From positions 1 through 33,609 of the forward strand of contig NZ_LXFF01000036.1 in NCBI RefSeq assembly GCF_001655775.1: a stretch of 33,609 nucleotides of DNA. The letters are read 5' to 3'. Position 1 is the first letter of the stretch, and each line of letters starts with the position of its first letter. Shown one piece after another: positions 9,013 to 17,244 of this stretch. The DNA comes from Candidatus Arthromitus sp. SFB-turkey. GTDB lineage: Bacteria; Bacillota; Clostridia; Clostridiales; Clostridiaceae. The position numbers were made by a program, and so were the translations under genes. Under the pieces are notes generated by a model that worked only from the letters and a program-made list of their open reading frames with translations, did not search any database and was not told where the DNA came from.

Positions 9013-9147
9013 ATTCAAACGAAATATCATTTATTTCATGTGAATATTAAAATTTTAACAATTAGAACAATCTCTCTCTTTTTTGAAAATTTTAAATTTT
9101 TTAGGGCAAAATACATTCACGTGAAATATTTGAGATTTTGTTTGAAT
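9013..9147. repeat. Long imperfect inverted repeat upstream of hydA
   Basis: Two 33-base arms (9013-9045 and 9115-9147) are reverse complements at 28 of 33 positions, across a 69-base AT-rich spacer. Each arm is itself a near-palindrome, so the element contains four related 13-base units: ATTCAAACGAAAT (9013), ATTTCATGTGAAT (9033), ATTCACGTGAAAT (9115) and ATTTTGTTTGAAT (9135). It ends about 50 bases before the probable hydA -10 box. It could be a multi-site operator, a MITE-like element or a structured RNA; no target-site duplication is evident. Confidence 0.75.
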
Positions 9148-9195
9148 CGAAATTCATAATTTAATTATATTTTTGATGATAATTTATTTATTATA

Positions 9196-9204
9196 TGTTA
9201 AAAT
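9196..9204 (+). promoter_or_regulatory. Possible extended -10 promoter of hydA
   Basis: TG-T-TAAAAT is a TGn-extended -10 element about 55 bases before the hydA start. No good -35 box is found at 16-18 bases upstream; TTGATG at 9173 is 20 bases away. This is the best candidate in the spacer, with modest support. Confidence 0.4.
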
Positions 9205-9259
9205 TAAAACGTAATATTTCTAATTTTTTTGCAAATTTTCAAAGTTTGGAGGTTATTCT

Positions 9260-10990
9260 ATGATAAATCTGATTATTAATGACAAAAAAATATCAACTGA
9301 AGAAAATCAAACTATTTTACAAATAGCAAAAGAAAACAATATAAAAATAAAAACTCTATGCTTCTTAGAAGATTGCTTAAATGTAAATAAATGCGGTGTT
9401 TGCCTTGTTGAAATAGAAGGTCAAGAAGATTTAGCGCATTCGTGTTCAACAATCGCAAAGGATAACATGGTCATACATACGAATAGTGAAAAAGTTAATG
9501 AAAAAATAAAAGAAAACATCTCAAAAATTTTAGACTCTCATAATTTTACCTGTGGAAAATGTAAAAGACGTGAAACTTGCGAACTTCTTCCATTAGTTGT
9601 AGAAACCAAAGCTAGAGCATCAAAACCTTTTATTGTTAAAGATCATGCATCATATATAGATGACAGAAGCAAATCTATAGTATTAGACAAATCTCGTTGT
9701 ATAAAATGTGGACGTTGTGTTGCTACATGCAGAGAAAAAGTTGGAACAAATTCTATAATATTTCACGATGTTAATGGTGACATTGTTGTAGGACCTCAAA
9801 ACTTTGATTGCTTTGATGATACAAATTGTATACTATGCGGTCAATGTGTAAACGTTTGTCCAGTTGACGCTTTATATGAAAAATCTCACATAGATAGAGT
9901 TAAAACAGCTCTTGAAGACCCTGAAATACATGTTATTGTTGCAATGGCTCCTTCTGTAAGAACATCACTTGGTGAACTTTTCAAAATGGATTACGGTATA
10001 GATGTTACTAATAAAATCTACACAGCACTAAGAAAAATCGGTTTTGATAAAATATTCGATTTAAATTTCGGAGCAGACCTAACAATAATGGAAGAAGCAA
10101 CTGAATTAGTAAATAAAATTAAAAATAATGATACAAAATTCCCAATGTTTACTTCTTGCTGCCCTGCATGGGTCAGACTTGCAGAAAATCATTTTCCAGA
10201 ACTTCTAGATAATTTATCATCTGCAAAGTCTCCTCAACAAATTTTTGGAGCTGCAAGTAAATCTTATTATCCTGAACTTGAAAACCTTGACCCTAAGAAA
10301 GTATTTACAGTTACAATTATGCCATGTACAGCAAAAAAATATGAAGCAGATAGACCAGAAATGGTTAACAATGGTATAAGAAATATAGATGCTGTTATAA
10401 CTACACGTGAATTTGGAATGATGTTAAAAGAATTAAAAATTGATTTCTCCTCTCTTGAAGATGGTGAAATGGATGAAGCTATGGGACTATATACAGGTGC
10501 CGGAGCAATTTTCGGTGTAACAGGTGGAGTTATGGAGGCAGCTCTTAGAAGTGCAAAAGATATGATAGAAGAGAAAGATTTAGATAAAATTGAATACACT
10601 GATGTTCGTGGATTTGAAGGAATTAAAGAAGCTACAGTTGAAATAAACAATCAAAAATATAACGTTGCCGTTGTAAATGGTGCGAGCAACTTCTTTAAAA
10701 TGAAAAATGAAGGACTTCTTGAGAAAAAACAATATCACTTTATAGAAGTTATGGCTTGCTCTGGTGGTTGTATAAACGGTGGTGGTCAACCAAGAGTTAC
10801 TCCAGAAATGAGAGAAAAAATTGATTTCAGAAAATTAAGAGGAAATGTTTTATATAATCAAGATAAAAATTTAAAATATAGAAAATCACACCAAAATCCT
10901 GCACTAATAAGAATGTATGAAAAATATATGGGTAAACCTGGAGAAGGTATAGCTCATGAATTATTACATCAAAAATATTCTCAAAAATAA
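9260..10990 (+). CDS. hydA: [FeFe]-hydrogenase, monomeric CpI-like
   Basis: This 576-residue enzyme interconverts protons and H2 using ferredoxin, normally to discard fermentation electrons in the cytoplasm. The start follows TTTGGAGG. Its architecture matches the clostridial CpI type: an N-terminal [2Fe-2S] domain (Cys34, 45, 48, 62), a His-ligated [4Fe-4S] site (His94, Cys98, 101, 107), and two [4Fe-4S] motifs (Cys147/150/153/157 and Cys190/193/196/200). The H-cluster domain carries all three signatures: TSCCPAW (298-304), MPCTAKKYE (354-362) and EVMACSGGCINGGGQP (496-511). Cys301 would be the proton-relay cysteine. No residue expected for catalysis is missing. The maturases HydE, HydG and HydF are encoded convergently next door. 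A subunit of a bifurcating complex is less likely, because no NADH-binding subunits are adjacent. Confidence 0.97.
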   Translation: MINLIINDKKISTEENQTILQIAKENNIKIKTLCFLEDCLNVNKCGVCLVEIEGQEDLAHSCSTIAKDNMVIHTNSEKVNEKIKENISKILDSHNFTCGKCKRRETCELLPLVVETKARASKPFIVKDHASYIDDRSKSIVLDKSRCIKCGRCVATCREKVGTNSIIFHDVNGDIVVGPQNFDCFDDTNCILCGQCVNVCPVDALYEKSHIDRVKTALEDPEIHVIVAMAPSVRTSLGELFKMDYGIDVTNKIYTALRKIGFDKIFDLNFGADLTIMEEATELVNKIKNNDTKFPMFTSCCPAWVRLAENHFPELLDNLSSAKSPQQIFGAASKSYYPELENLDPKKVFTVTIMPCTAKKYEADRPEMVNNGIRNIDAVITTREFGMMLKELKIDFSSLEDGEMDEAMGLYTGAGAIFGVTGGVMEAALRSAKDMIEEKDLDKIEYTDVRGFEGIKEATVEINNQKYNVAVVNGASNFFKMKNEGLLEKKQYHFIEVMACSGGCINGGGQPRVTPEMREKIDFRKLRGNVLYNQDKNLKYRKSHQNPALIRMYEKYMGKPGEGIAHELLHQKYSQK

Positions 10991-10994
10991 AAAT

Positions 10995-11019
10995 AGAGAA
11001 CAAGTTTAACTTGTTCTCT
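10995..11019. terminator. Two-way terminator between hydA and hydF
   Basis: AGAGAACAAGT and ACTTGTTCTCT form a perfect 11-base-pair stem with a TTA loop. The loop is the complement of the hydF TAA stop, so the last hydF codons lie in the stem. T-rich flanks on both strands let it serve both converging genes. Confidence 0.85.
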
Positions 11020-12211
11020 TTTCTTTATTAAAAATATTTATAGCTCTATCAAGAATTCCTGTTAAATACGCAAGAATAACTCCATAATTAGTTATACTAA
11101 TATTTCTTTCTTTACAAAAGTTAACTCTATTTATAACACTTTTTCTATTAATCATACACGCTCCACAGTGTATAACCAAATCATATTCATCAATATTATC
11201 TGGAAAATCATGTCCTACAACAAAATCATATTTAAGTTCAAAACCAACCTTTTTATTCAATAAATTTGGTATCTTAAACCTTCCAATATCTTCATGAGAA
11301 ATATTATGAGTACAACTTTCTGAAACTAATATTTTAGAATTTTGATTTAATTTTGCAATTTTCTTAACTCCTTCAACAAATGTATCTAAATCTCCCTTAT
11401 GTCTGGCAAATAAAATTGAAAAACTTGTAAGTTCTATGTTTGAAGTCAGAATTTCAGATACTTTTTTAAATACTTGAGAATCTGTAATAACTAAATCTAC
11501 ATTTTTTATATCTTCAAGTGCCTCTTTAAGTTCCGTATCACGAACAACATAACTTTTTATACCATGATCAAGACAATCTCTAATACATTGAACTTGTGGT
11601 AATATTATTCTTCCTTTAGGAGCTTCAGAATCAATAGGTACAACCATTATTACTTTACTATTGTAAGGTAAAATATCTCCAATTATAGGAATTTCATATT
11701 GATTTTCTTCTAAAATTTTTATAAGTTTATTTTTTAATTCTTCAATTCCAAATTCAGTTTCTGTAGAAACTAAAATAGAATCCTTAAATTCCTCTTTTAA
11801 TAAATTTAATTTTTCTTCACCAACTAAATCAATTTTATTTATAACAATTATATATGGTATATTAAATTTTTTAAAATTAATCCTCATTTGTTCATATAAA
11901 TTATAATCTATATCATTTACATCAAAAACATATATTCCTAAATCCACTCTCTTCAAAGTTTTATAAGTTTTATCAAATCTTAATTTCCCAAGTTCTGTAG
12001 TATCTCCAATTCCTGCAGTATCAATAAAAAGAACTGGTCCAACTGGAATTAATTCCATCGCCTTAGAAACAGGGTCTGTTGTGGTTCCTTCGATAGGAGA
12101 AATTATGGATACTTCCTGTCCCATAATTTTATTTATTAATGATGATTTACCAACATTAGTCTTTCCATAAATTCCAATATGTTTTCTATTAGAATTTGGT
12201 GTACTAAACAT
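11006..12211 (-). CDS. hydF: [FeFe]-hydrogenase maturation GTPase and scaffold HydF
   Basis: HydF carries the [2Fe] precursor made by HydE and HydG and delivers it to apo-HydA. The ATG at 12211 gives 401 residues and is chosen because GGGGAGAG lies about eight bases upstream. An in-frame ATG 33 bases earlier would reach far into hydG. The GTPase domain has G1 GKTNVGKS (16-23), TTT near residue 43, G3 DTAG (64-67) and G4 NKID (125-128). The C-terminal cluster domain has Cys300-x-His302 and His348-Cys349-x-x-Cys352, the family's CxH...HCxxC [4Fe-4S] site. The start overlaps the hydG stop by eight bases, so the two genes are translationally coupled. It is the last gene of hydE-hydG-hydF. Confidence 0.96.
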   Translation of the reverse strand: MFSTPNSNRKHIGIYGKTNVGKSSLINKIMGQEVSIISPIEGTTTDPVSKAMELIPVGPVLFIDTAGIGDTTELGKLRFDKTYKTLKRVDLGIYVFDVNDIDYNLYEQMRINFKKFNIPYIIVINKIDLVGEEKLNLLKEEFKDSILVSTETEFGIEELKNKLIKILEENQYEIPIIGDILPYNSKVIMVVPIDSEAPKGRIILPQVQCIRDCLDHGIKSYVVRDTELKEALEDIKNVDLVITDSQVFKKVSEILTSNIELTSFSILFARHKGDLDTFVEGVKKIAKLNQNSKILVSESCTHNISHEDIGRFKIPNLLNKKVGFELKYDFVVGHDFPDNIDEYDLVIHCGACMINRKSVINRVNFCKERNISITNYGVILAYLTGILDRAINIFNKEKRTS

Positions 12212-13580
12212 ATAAATCTCTCTCCCCATCTTTAAGTTTCTCAATTCTATTTTCTACCATGTTTCTAACATTTTGTTTATCAAAACTATTTTTAACATCA
12301 TCTATAAGTGCTTCTACCTTATTTTTAAATTCATCATCTCCGTAATCCAAAGCATATTCAACTAAACTCATTAAAGCATTAGGTTCACAAACATTTTGAA
12401 TTTCTCCACTTTTAGCAAGTGACATAAATCTTTCTCCAGTACGCCCTTTTCTGTAGCATGCTGTACAATAACTTGGAATATATCCATCATCTACAAGTTC
12501 CTTTAAAACTTCAAGAGGACTTCTCTCATCTGATGTTTCAAATTGATTAACATTTTTTCCTTCCTCTTTTTCCTTATATCCTCCAACTCCAGTAACAGAA
12601 CCTGCACTAATTTGAGAAACTCCATACTTTAAAAGCTCTCTTCTCATTTCTTGATTCTCTCTTGTAGATAAAATTATCCCTGTAAATGGCACAGCTATTC
12701 TTATAATCGCTACTATCTTTTTGAAAGTTTCATCATCTAAAATATTAGGAAAATCTTTAAGATTCATTCCTTCAGCTTTCTTTAATCTTGGAACAGAAAT
12801 TGTATGAAATCCAACCTTAAACTTTTCTTCTAAATACTCGTTGTGAAGCATAAGTGCTAACACTTCAAATTTTGGATCTGCCAATCCAAACAATACTCCA
12901 CCACCAACATCATCAATTCCAGCTTCCATAGCTCTATCAAAAGAAGTTAAATGATATTCATAGTTACCCTTTATTGATTTTGGATGCATTTTTTCATAAG
13001 TAGGTCTATGATATGTTTCTTGGAAAAGTATATATGTTCCTATGTTTGCATTTTTTAATTTTTTATAATTTTCTACAGTAGTAGCAGCAATATTAACATT
13101 TATCCTTCTAATTTCACCATTATCATTCTGAGTTTTATATATGGTATCTATACACTCTAAAATATAATCTATAGGTACATTTATAGGATCTTCACCAACT
13201 TCAAGAGCAAGCCTCTTATGTCCCATACTTTCAAGAATTCTAACTTCATTCGCAACCTCTTCTTGCGTAAGTTTTCTCCTTATAAATTTATTATCTCTCT
13301 TATAACCACAGTAAACACAATTATTTACACAATAATTACTTACATATAACGGTGCAAACATAACAATTCTTTTACCATATATTGATTCTTTAATTTCTCC
13401 AGCAAGTTTATATATCTCATCAAGTTGATCTTTATCTTCAACTTGAAGAAGTATCCCAACTTCTTTATGATTAAGTCCTTCTCGTCTTCTAGCTTTATCA
13501 ATTACAGATTGAATTTCATCTTTAGATACATTTTTAGAGTCTTCTAAAATTTTTTCAATATAATCATGATCTATAAACAT
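12204..13580 (-). CDS. hydG: [FeFe]-hydrogenase maturase HydG, radical SAM tyrosine lyase
   Basis: HydG splits tyrosine to yield the CO and CN ligands of the H-cluster, with p-cresol as by-product. The ATG at 13580 (458 residues) is chosen because GAAGGAGA lies nine bases upstream; the longer in-frame start at 13622 lies inside hydE and lacks a ribosome site. The radical-SAM motif is CVNNCVYC (Cys84, 88, 91). The C-terminal auxiliary cluster motif that separates HydG from ThiH is present as Cys372-x2-Cys375-x22-Cys398 (CTACYRKGRTGERF). It starts 22 bases after the hydE stop and overlaps hydF by eight bases, so the three maturases form one operon. Confidence 0.96.
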   Translation of the reverse strand: MFIDHDYIEKILEDSKNVSKDEIQSVIDKARRREGLNHKEVGILLQVEDKDQLDEIYKLAGEIKESIYGKRIVMFAPLYVSNYCVNNCVYCGYKRDNKFIRRKLTQEEVANEVRILESMGHKRLALEVGEDPINVPIDYILECIDTIYKTQNDNGEIRRINVNIAATTVENYKKLKNANIGTYILFQETYHRPTYEKMHPKSIKGNYEYHLTSFDRAMEAGIDDVGGGVLFGLADPKFEVLALMLHNEYLEEKFKVGFHTISVPRLKKAEGMNLKDFPNILDDETFKKIVAIIRIAVPFTGIILSTRENQEMRRELLKYGVSQISAGSVTGVGGYKEKEEGKNVNQFETSDERSPLEVLKELVDDGYIPSYCTACYRKGRTGERFMSLAKSGEIQNVCEPNALMSLVEYALDYGDDEFKNKVEALIDDVKNSFDKQNVRNMVENRIEKLKDGERDLYV

Positions 13581-13602
13581 ATTATTAAAATCTCCTTCAA
13601 AT

Positions 13603-14712
13603 TTAAAATCCAAGTATCCCATTTATATCTACAATCTTATCATCATATTGAGGAACATGAGGATTTTCTTGACTCCATTTTACGTTATCTCCTCTAGTTA
13701 CAGCTATTTCAAATCCTGCATTATTAATTCTTCTTTCTATACATTTCCTACATTCTGCCGCTTCGTCACCCGTACAAATTTTCCCATCATATAAAGCATA
13801 TTTTTCTCTAACATTCGTTGGAGATAAATTCGGCATAACAACATTTCCTCCTGCTTTTATTCCTTTTTCTCGTCCAACTTTGTCAATACTTCCAAGTGCC
13901 GTTGTTGCAGGAAGTAAAACATTCGGTAAAAGAAGTCTAACCAAAGCAAGCATTGTTATAGTATCTTCAAGAGTTCCTGATGAATATTCTCCCAAAGATG
14001 TTTCTTTTTGTGGAATAAATGGACCAATTCCACACATATGTGGTTCAATTTCTTTCACAAATCTTAAATCTTTAACCAAATCTTCATTAGTTTGACATGG
14101 AAGCCCAACCATAAAACCTGCTCCAAATTGATAACCTATTTCTTTTAAATTATACAAACACTTTATCCTATCTCCAAAAACTTCACCTGGATGAAGCCAC
14201 TCATAAAGCTCTTTTGAAGCCGTTTCATGTCTCAATAAATATCTATCAGCACCTGCATCAAACATTTTTTTATACGAATCATAGCTTCTTTCACCAAGAG
14301 ATAAAGTTATTGCATTATTTGGAAACCTTTTCTTAATACCTTTAATTATTTCAATCATTCTTTCATCATTAAAATATGGATCTTCACCACCTTGAAGAAC
14401 ATAAGTTTTATATCCCAGTCTATCTCCAATTTCAGCACATTCCATAATTTGTTCATAGGTCAATCTATATCTGTCAGCTTTTCTATTTTTATTTTGAATT
14501 CCGCAATACTCACAATTTTTTTTACAATAATTAGTAAACTCAATAAGACCTCTCATAAAAACCTTATTACCATAAGTTTTCATACGAGTTTTGTGAGATT
14601 TATCAACCAAATATTCTCTTGATTTATCGTCTATATTTTCCAAAATATATAAAAGCTTCTCATCATCCAAATCATTTTTCTCATAAAGTTCATCTATATA
14701 TTTTTCTAACAC
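13603..14712 (-). CDS. hydE: [FeFe]-hydrogenase maturase HydE, radical SAM
   Basis: HydE is the radical-SAM enzyme that works with HydG to build the organometallic precursor of the [2Fe] subcluster. It starts at GTG 14712, eight bases after GAGGAG, and has 369 residues. The SAM-cluster motif is CKKNCEYC (Cys63, 67, 70), preceded by the typical FTNYC context. VLQGGEDPYF, GLPCQTNEDL and GIGPFIPQ match the TIM-barrel core of the HydE/BioB group. BioB is ruled out by the lack of other biotin genes and the immediate linkage to hydG and hydF. It is the first gene of the maturation operon. No convincing consensus promoter was found in the 112 bases before it. Confidence 0.95.
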   Translation of the reverse strand: MLEKYIDELYEKNDLDDEKLLYILENIDDKSREYLVDKSHKTRMKTYGNKVFMRGLIEFTNYCKKNCEYCGIQNKNRKADRYRLTYEQIMECAEIGDRLGYKTYVLQGGEDPYFNDERMIEIIKGIKKRFPNNAITLSLGERSYDSYKKMFDAGADRYLLRHETASKELYEWLHPGEVFGDRIKCLYNLKEIGYQFGAGFMVGLPCQTNEDLVKDLRFVKEIEPHMCGIGPFIPQKETSLGEYSSGTLEDTITMLALVRLLLPNVLLPATTALGSIDKVGREKGIKAGGNVVMPNLSPTNVREKYALYDGKICTGDEAAECRKCIERRINNAGFEIAVTRGDNVKWSQENPHVPQYDDKIVDINGILGF

Positions 14713-14787
14713 CTACTTACCTCCTCACGAAAGATATTATTAGTTTAGTTCATGTAAAGAATTATGTCTAGTAATTTAAATTTTTAA

Positions 14788-14823
14788 AACAAAAAAAAAA
14801 AAGACTATCTTAAAAGATAGTCT
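14788..14823 (-). terminator. Terminator of the VOC gene
   Basis: On the minus strand AGACTATCT pairs with AGATAGTCT across a 4-base loop. A run of 14 U residues follows (A-run 14788-14801 on the plus strand). The hairpin begins right after the VOC stop and insulates it from hydE. Confidence 0.9.
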
Positions 14824-14824
14824 C

Positions 14825-15205
14825 TTACTTATCAGAATAAAGCAAATATGTATTTCCATCATTATCAAAAAAATTATACATTTTTCCATAAGGATAATTC
14901 ATAACCTCCCCAACAACTATACCTATAGATTTCATATCACTATGACTTTTATCAATATCTTTAGTATACAACATAACAGATGGATGCCCAACATTAATAG
15001 AAGGATTTTGACTTTTCATAAGATTTTTATCATACAAAACAAATGTTGTACTATCATCATCTTTAGGAGAAACTTCCAACCACTTATGCTCTCCCATCAT
15101 ATTCTCTTCACGTTTAACTTCAAATCCCATTTTATCAACCCAAAATTTCTTTGCTTCCTCTTGATTATTTACATATATTGTAATTTTAAATATTTTATTT
15201 ATCAT
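14825..15205 (-). CDS. VOC-fold (glyoxalase/bleomycin-resistance-like) protein
   Basis: This small 126-residue protein has two beta-alpha-beta-beta-beta modules typical of the vicinal oxygen chelate fold. The first is KITIYVNNQEEAKKFWVDKMGFEV, given here only as the start of strand one, and the second runs through VGHPSVMLYTKDIDKS to FFDNDGNTYLLY. The ATG at 15205 is chosen because AAAGGTG lies upstream; an in-frame GTG three codons earlier is part of that site. Family members include metal-dependent lyases, dioxygenases and antibiotic-binding proteins; the activity here cannot be told. It is flanked by its own terminator and lies 23 bases after ychF on the same strand, so co-transcription with ychF is likely. 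Confidence 0.8.
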   Translation of the reverse strand: MINKIFKITIYVNNQEEAKKFWVDKMGFEVKREENMMGEHKWLEVSPKDDDSTTFVLYDKNLMKSQNPSINVGHPSVMLYTKDIDKSHSDMKSIGIVVGEVMNYPYGKMYNFFDNDGNTYLLYSDK

Positions 15206-15228
15206 ACAAATCACCTTTCAAAATAAAT

Positions 15229-16323
15229 TTAAACATTAAATCTAAAATTGATAACATCTCCATCTTGGACAATGTAATCCTTACCTTCTAAACGATAATA
15301 TCCTTTTTCCTTAGCAATAGCTTCACTTCCACATTCAACAAGTTTATCGAAAGAAATAATTTCAGCTCTTATAAAACCTCTTTCAATATCAGAATGTATT
15401 TTACCAGCAGCTTGAGGTGCCTTTGTACCACCAACAATAGTCCAAGCCCTAACCTCCTGAACACCAGCAGTTAAATAACTAATAAGTCCTAACAACCTAT
15501 AACTTGAAGTTATTAATTTATCAAGACCTGATTCATTCAAATTATATTCTTTCATCATCTCTTTTCTATCTTCTTCCTCAAGTATTGATAATTCCTCCTC
15601 AAACTTTGCACATAAAACAATAACTTCTGATTTCTCTTCCAAAGCAAAATCTTTAACTTTTTTTACAAACCCATTTTCCTCACCTGAAATAAATTCATCT
15701 TCAGATATATTACAAACATATAAAGTCTTCTTATTAGTTATTAAGAAATATTTTTTAATTCTATCATTTTCTTCCTTTGTTAACTCCATACTTCTAACCA
15801 TTTTTCCATTTTCTAAATGTTTTTTTACTTTATCCAAAATCTCAAATTCTAATTTAGATTCTTTATCACCAGAACGTGCTAATTTACCAACTTTTTCAAT
15901 TCTTCTCTCAATAATTTCTAAATCTGATAATATCAATTCAAAATTTATAGTTTCTATATCTCTCACTGGATTAACTTTTCCATCAACATGTACAATATTC
16001 TCGTCTTCAAAACATCTTACAACATGTACAATTGCTTCAACTTCTCGTATATTTGATAAAAATTTATTTCCTAATCCTTCTCCATTACTAGCTCCTCTAA
16101 CAAGCCCAGCTATATCATAAAATTCAACAGATGTATAAACTTTCTTTTTAGAATTATATATTTTTTCTAAATCATCAAGCCTTTTATCTGGTACAGTAAC
16201 GACACCAACATTTGGCTCTATAGTACAAAATGGATAATTAGCTGATTCTGCACCAGCTTTTGTTATAGCATTAAACAACGTACTTTTGCCTACATTAGGC
16301 AAACCAATTATTCCTAATCTCAT
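15229..16323 (-). CDS. ychF: Redox/ribosome-associated ATPase YchF (Obg-like)
   Basis: YchF is a universally conserved Obg-family P-loop protein that prefers ATP and binds ribosomes; it is linked to stress and translation quality. The ATG at 16323 gives 364 residues, the usual length, and follows AAAGGTAAG; an upstream TTG in frame is rejected. G1 is GLPNVGKST near residue 7, the switch region is FYDIAGLVRGAS, and the usual NKxD base-recognition motif is altered, as in this subfamily. A coiled-coil insertion occupies the middle. The C-terminus (GGTKAPQAAGKIHSDIE to GDVINFRF) is the TGS domain. Confidence 0.96.
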   Translation of the reverse strand: MRLGIIGLPNVGKSTLFNAITKAGAESANYPFCTIEPNVGVVTVPDKRLDDLEKIYNSKKKVYTSVEFYDIAGLVRGASNGEGLGNKFLSNIREVEAIVHVVRCFEDENIVHVDGKVNPVRDIETINFELILSDLEIIERRIEKVGKLARSGDKESKLEFEILDKVKKHLENGKMVRSMELTKEENDRIKKYFLITNKKTLYVCNISEDEFISGEENGFVKKVKDFALEEKSEVIVLCAKFEEELSILEEEDRKEMMKEYNLNESGLDKLITSSYRLLGLISYLTAGVQEVRAWTIVGGTKAPQAAGKIHSDIERGFIRAEIISFDKLVECGSEAIAKEKGYYRLEGKDYIVQDGDVINFRFNV

Positions 16324-16437
16324 AAAACTTACCTTTCCCAAAAAATACTTAATAAAACTTATATTTACACTTATTTATAACATTAAATAGTTGCATAATA
16401 AAATTAAAATATTCTAAATTATCAAGGAGGATTTATT

Positions 16438-17244
16438 TTGAATAAAGCTATCATTTTATTCTTTCTTTTATTTACAAATTTAATTTCATCAACTTACATA
16501 TGTAAAGATACCGAATTAAAAAACTACACACAAGTATCTACAAATCATAACTTAAATACTAAAGAAATAGATTGGTATATAGTACCAAACAAAAATAATT
16601 TGCCTCCAGAACCTAATAAAAATGCAGTTCCCATGTTTCAAAATTTTTCTGCACATTATATAGGAAATACAGAAAAAAAATTTCTATATCTAACCTTTGA
16701 TGAAGGATACGAAAACGGATATACTTCTCAAATACTTGATATACTAAAAAAACACGAAGTACCAGCTGCATTTTTTGTTGTAAAACCATACATAAAAACA
16801 AATAAAGACTTAATATTAAGAATGGTAAATGAAGGTCATCTCGTATGTAACCATTCATCAAATCATCCATCCATGGCAAAAGTTACAAATATAGATAAAT
16901 TTAACAAAGAATTTATAGAAGTAGAAGAAGAATTTAAAAAAATAACTAACACAGATATGCCAAAATATTTCAGACCACCAATGGGGAAATTTAGTGAATT
17001 TTCATTAAAACTTACTAATGATTTAGGATACAAAAGCATATTTTGGAGCTTAGCATATAAGGACTTTGATGTGAAAAATCAGCCTTTAAAAGAAAAAGCA
17101 GAAAATACTATACTTAGCAGAATTCATAACGGAGCAATAATATTACTTCATGCCGTTTCAAAAACAAACGCTGAAATATTAGATAATATTTTATCAACTT
17201 TAAAATCTCAAGGATATGAATTCAGACCTCTAACAGACTTCTAA
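16438..17244 (+). CDS. PdaA-like polysaccharide (peptidoglycan) deacetylase
   Basis: This 268-residue exported NodB-type deacetylase starts at TTG 16438, seven bases after AAGGAGG. A hydrophobic N-terminus (residues 3-18) is a likely signal peptide or anchor. Motif 1 is TFDEGYENGYT (86-96), motif 2 HSSNH (139-143), motif 3 RPPMG (179-183) and motif 5 LLH (236-238). The GYENGYT context matches PdaA, the enzyme that deacetylates MurNAc during muramic-lactam formation in spore cortex. PdaA has Asn where NodB has a metal-binding Asp; here the position is Glu. A cell-wall deacetylase is well supported, and a sporulation role is not, since no sporulation genes are in view. Its last 15 bases overlap the convergent polymerase-like gene. 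Confidence 0.88.
   Translation: MNKAIILFFLLFTNLISSTYICKDTELKNYTQVSTNHNLNTKEIDWYIVPNKNNLPPEPNKNAVPMFQNFSAHYIGNTEKKFLYLTFDEGYENGYTSQILDILKKHEVPAAFFVVKPYIKTNKDLILRMVNEGHLVCNHSSNHPSMAKVTNIDKFNKEFIEVEEEFKKITNTDMPKYFRPPMGKFSEFSLKLTNDLGYKSIFWSLAYKDFDVKNQPLKEKAENTILSRIHNGAIILLHAVSKTNAEILDNILSTLKSQGYEFRPLTDF

Noticed and set aside
9119-9136. Rex operator in the hydA upstream repeat
   Set aside because: Only about 13 of 18 positions fit TTGTGAAATATTTCACAA and the right half-site is poor, so it is mentioned as a possibility and not annotated.
10267-10789. Minus-strand frames inside hydA
   Set aside because: They overlap the conserved H-cluster domain on the opposite strand and encode low-complexity Ser/Ile/Phe-rich chains.
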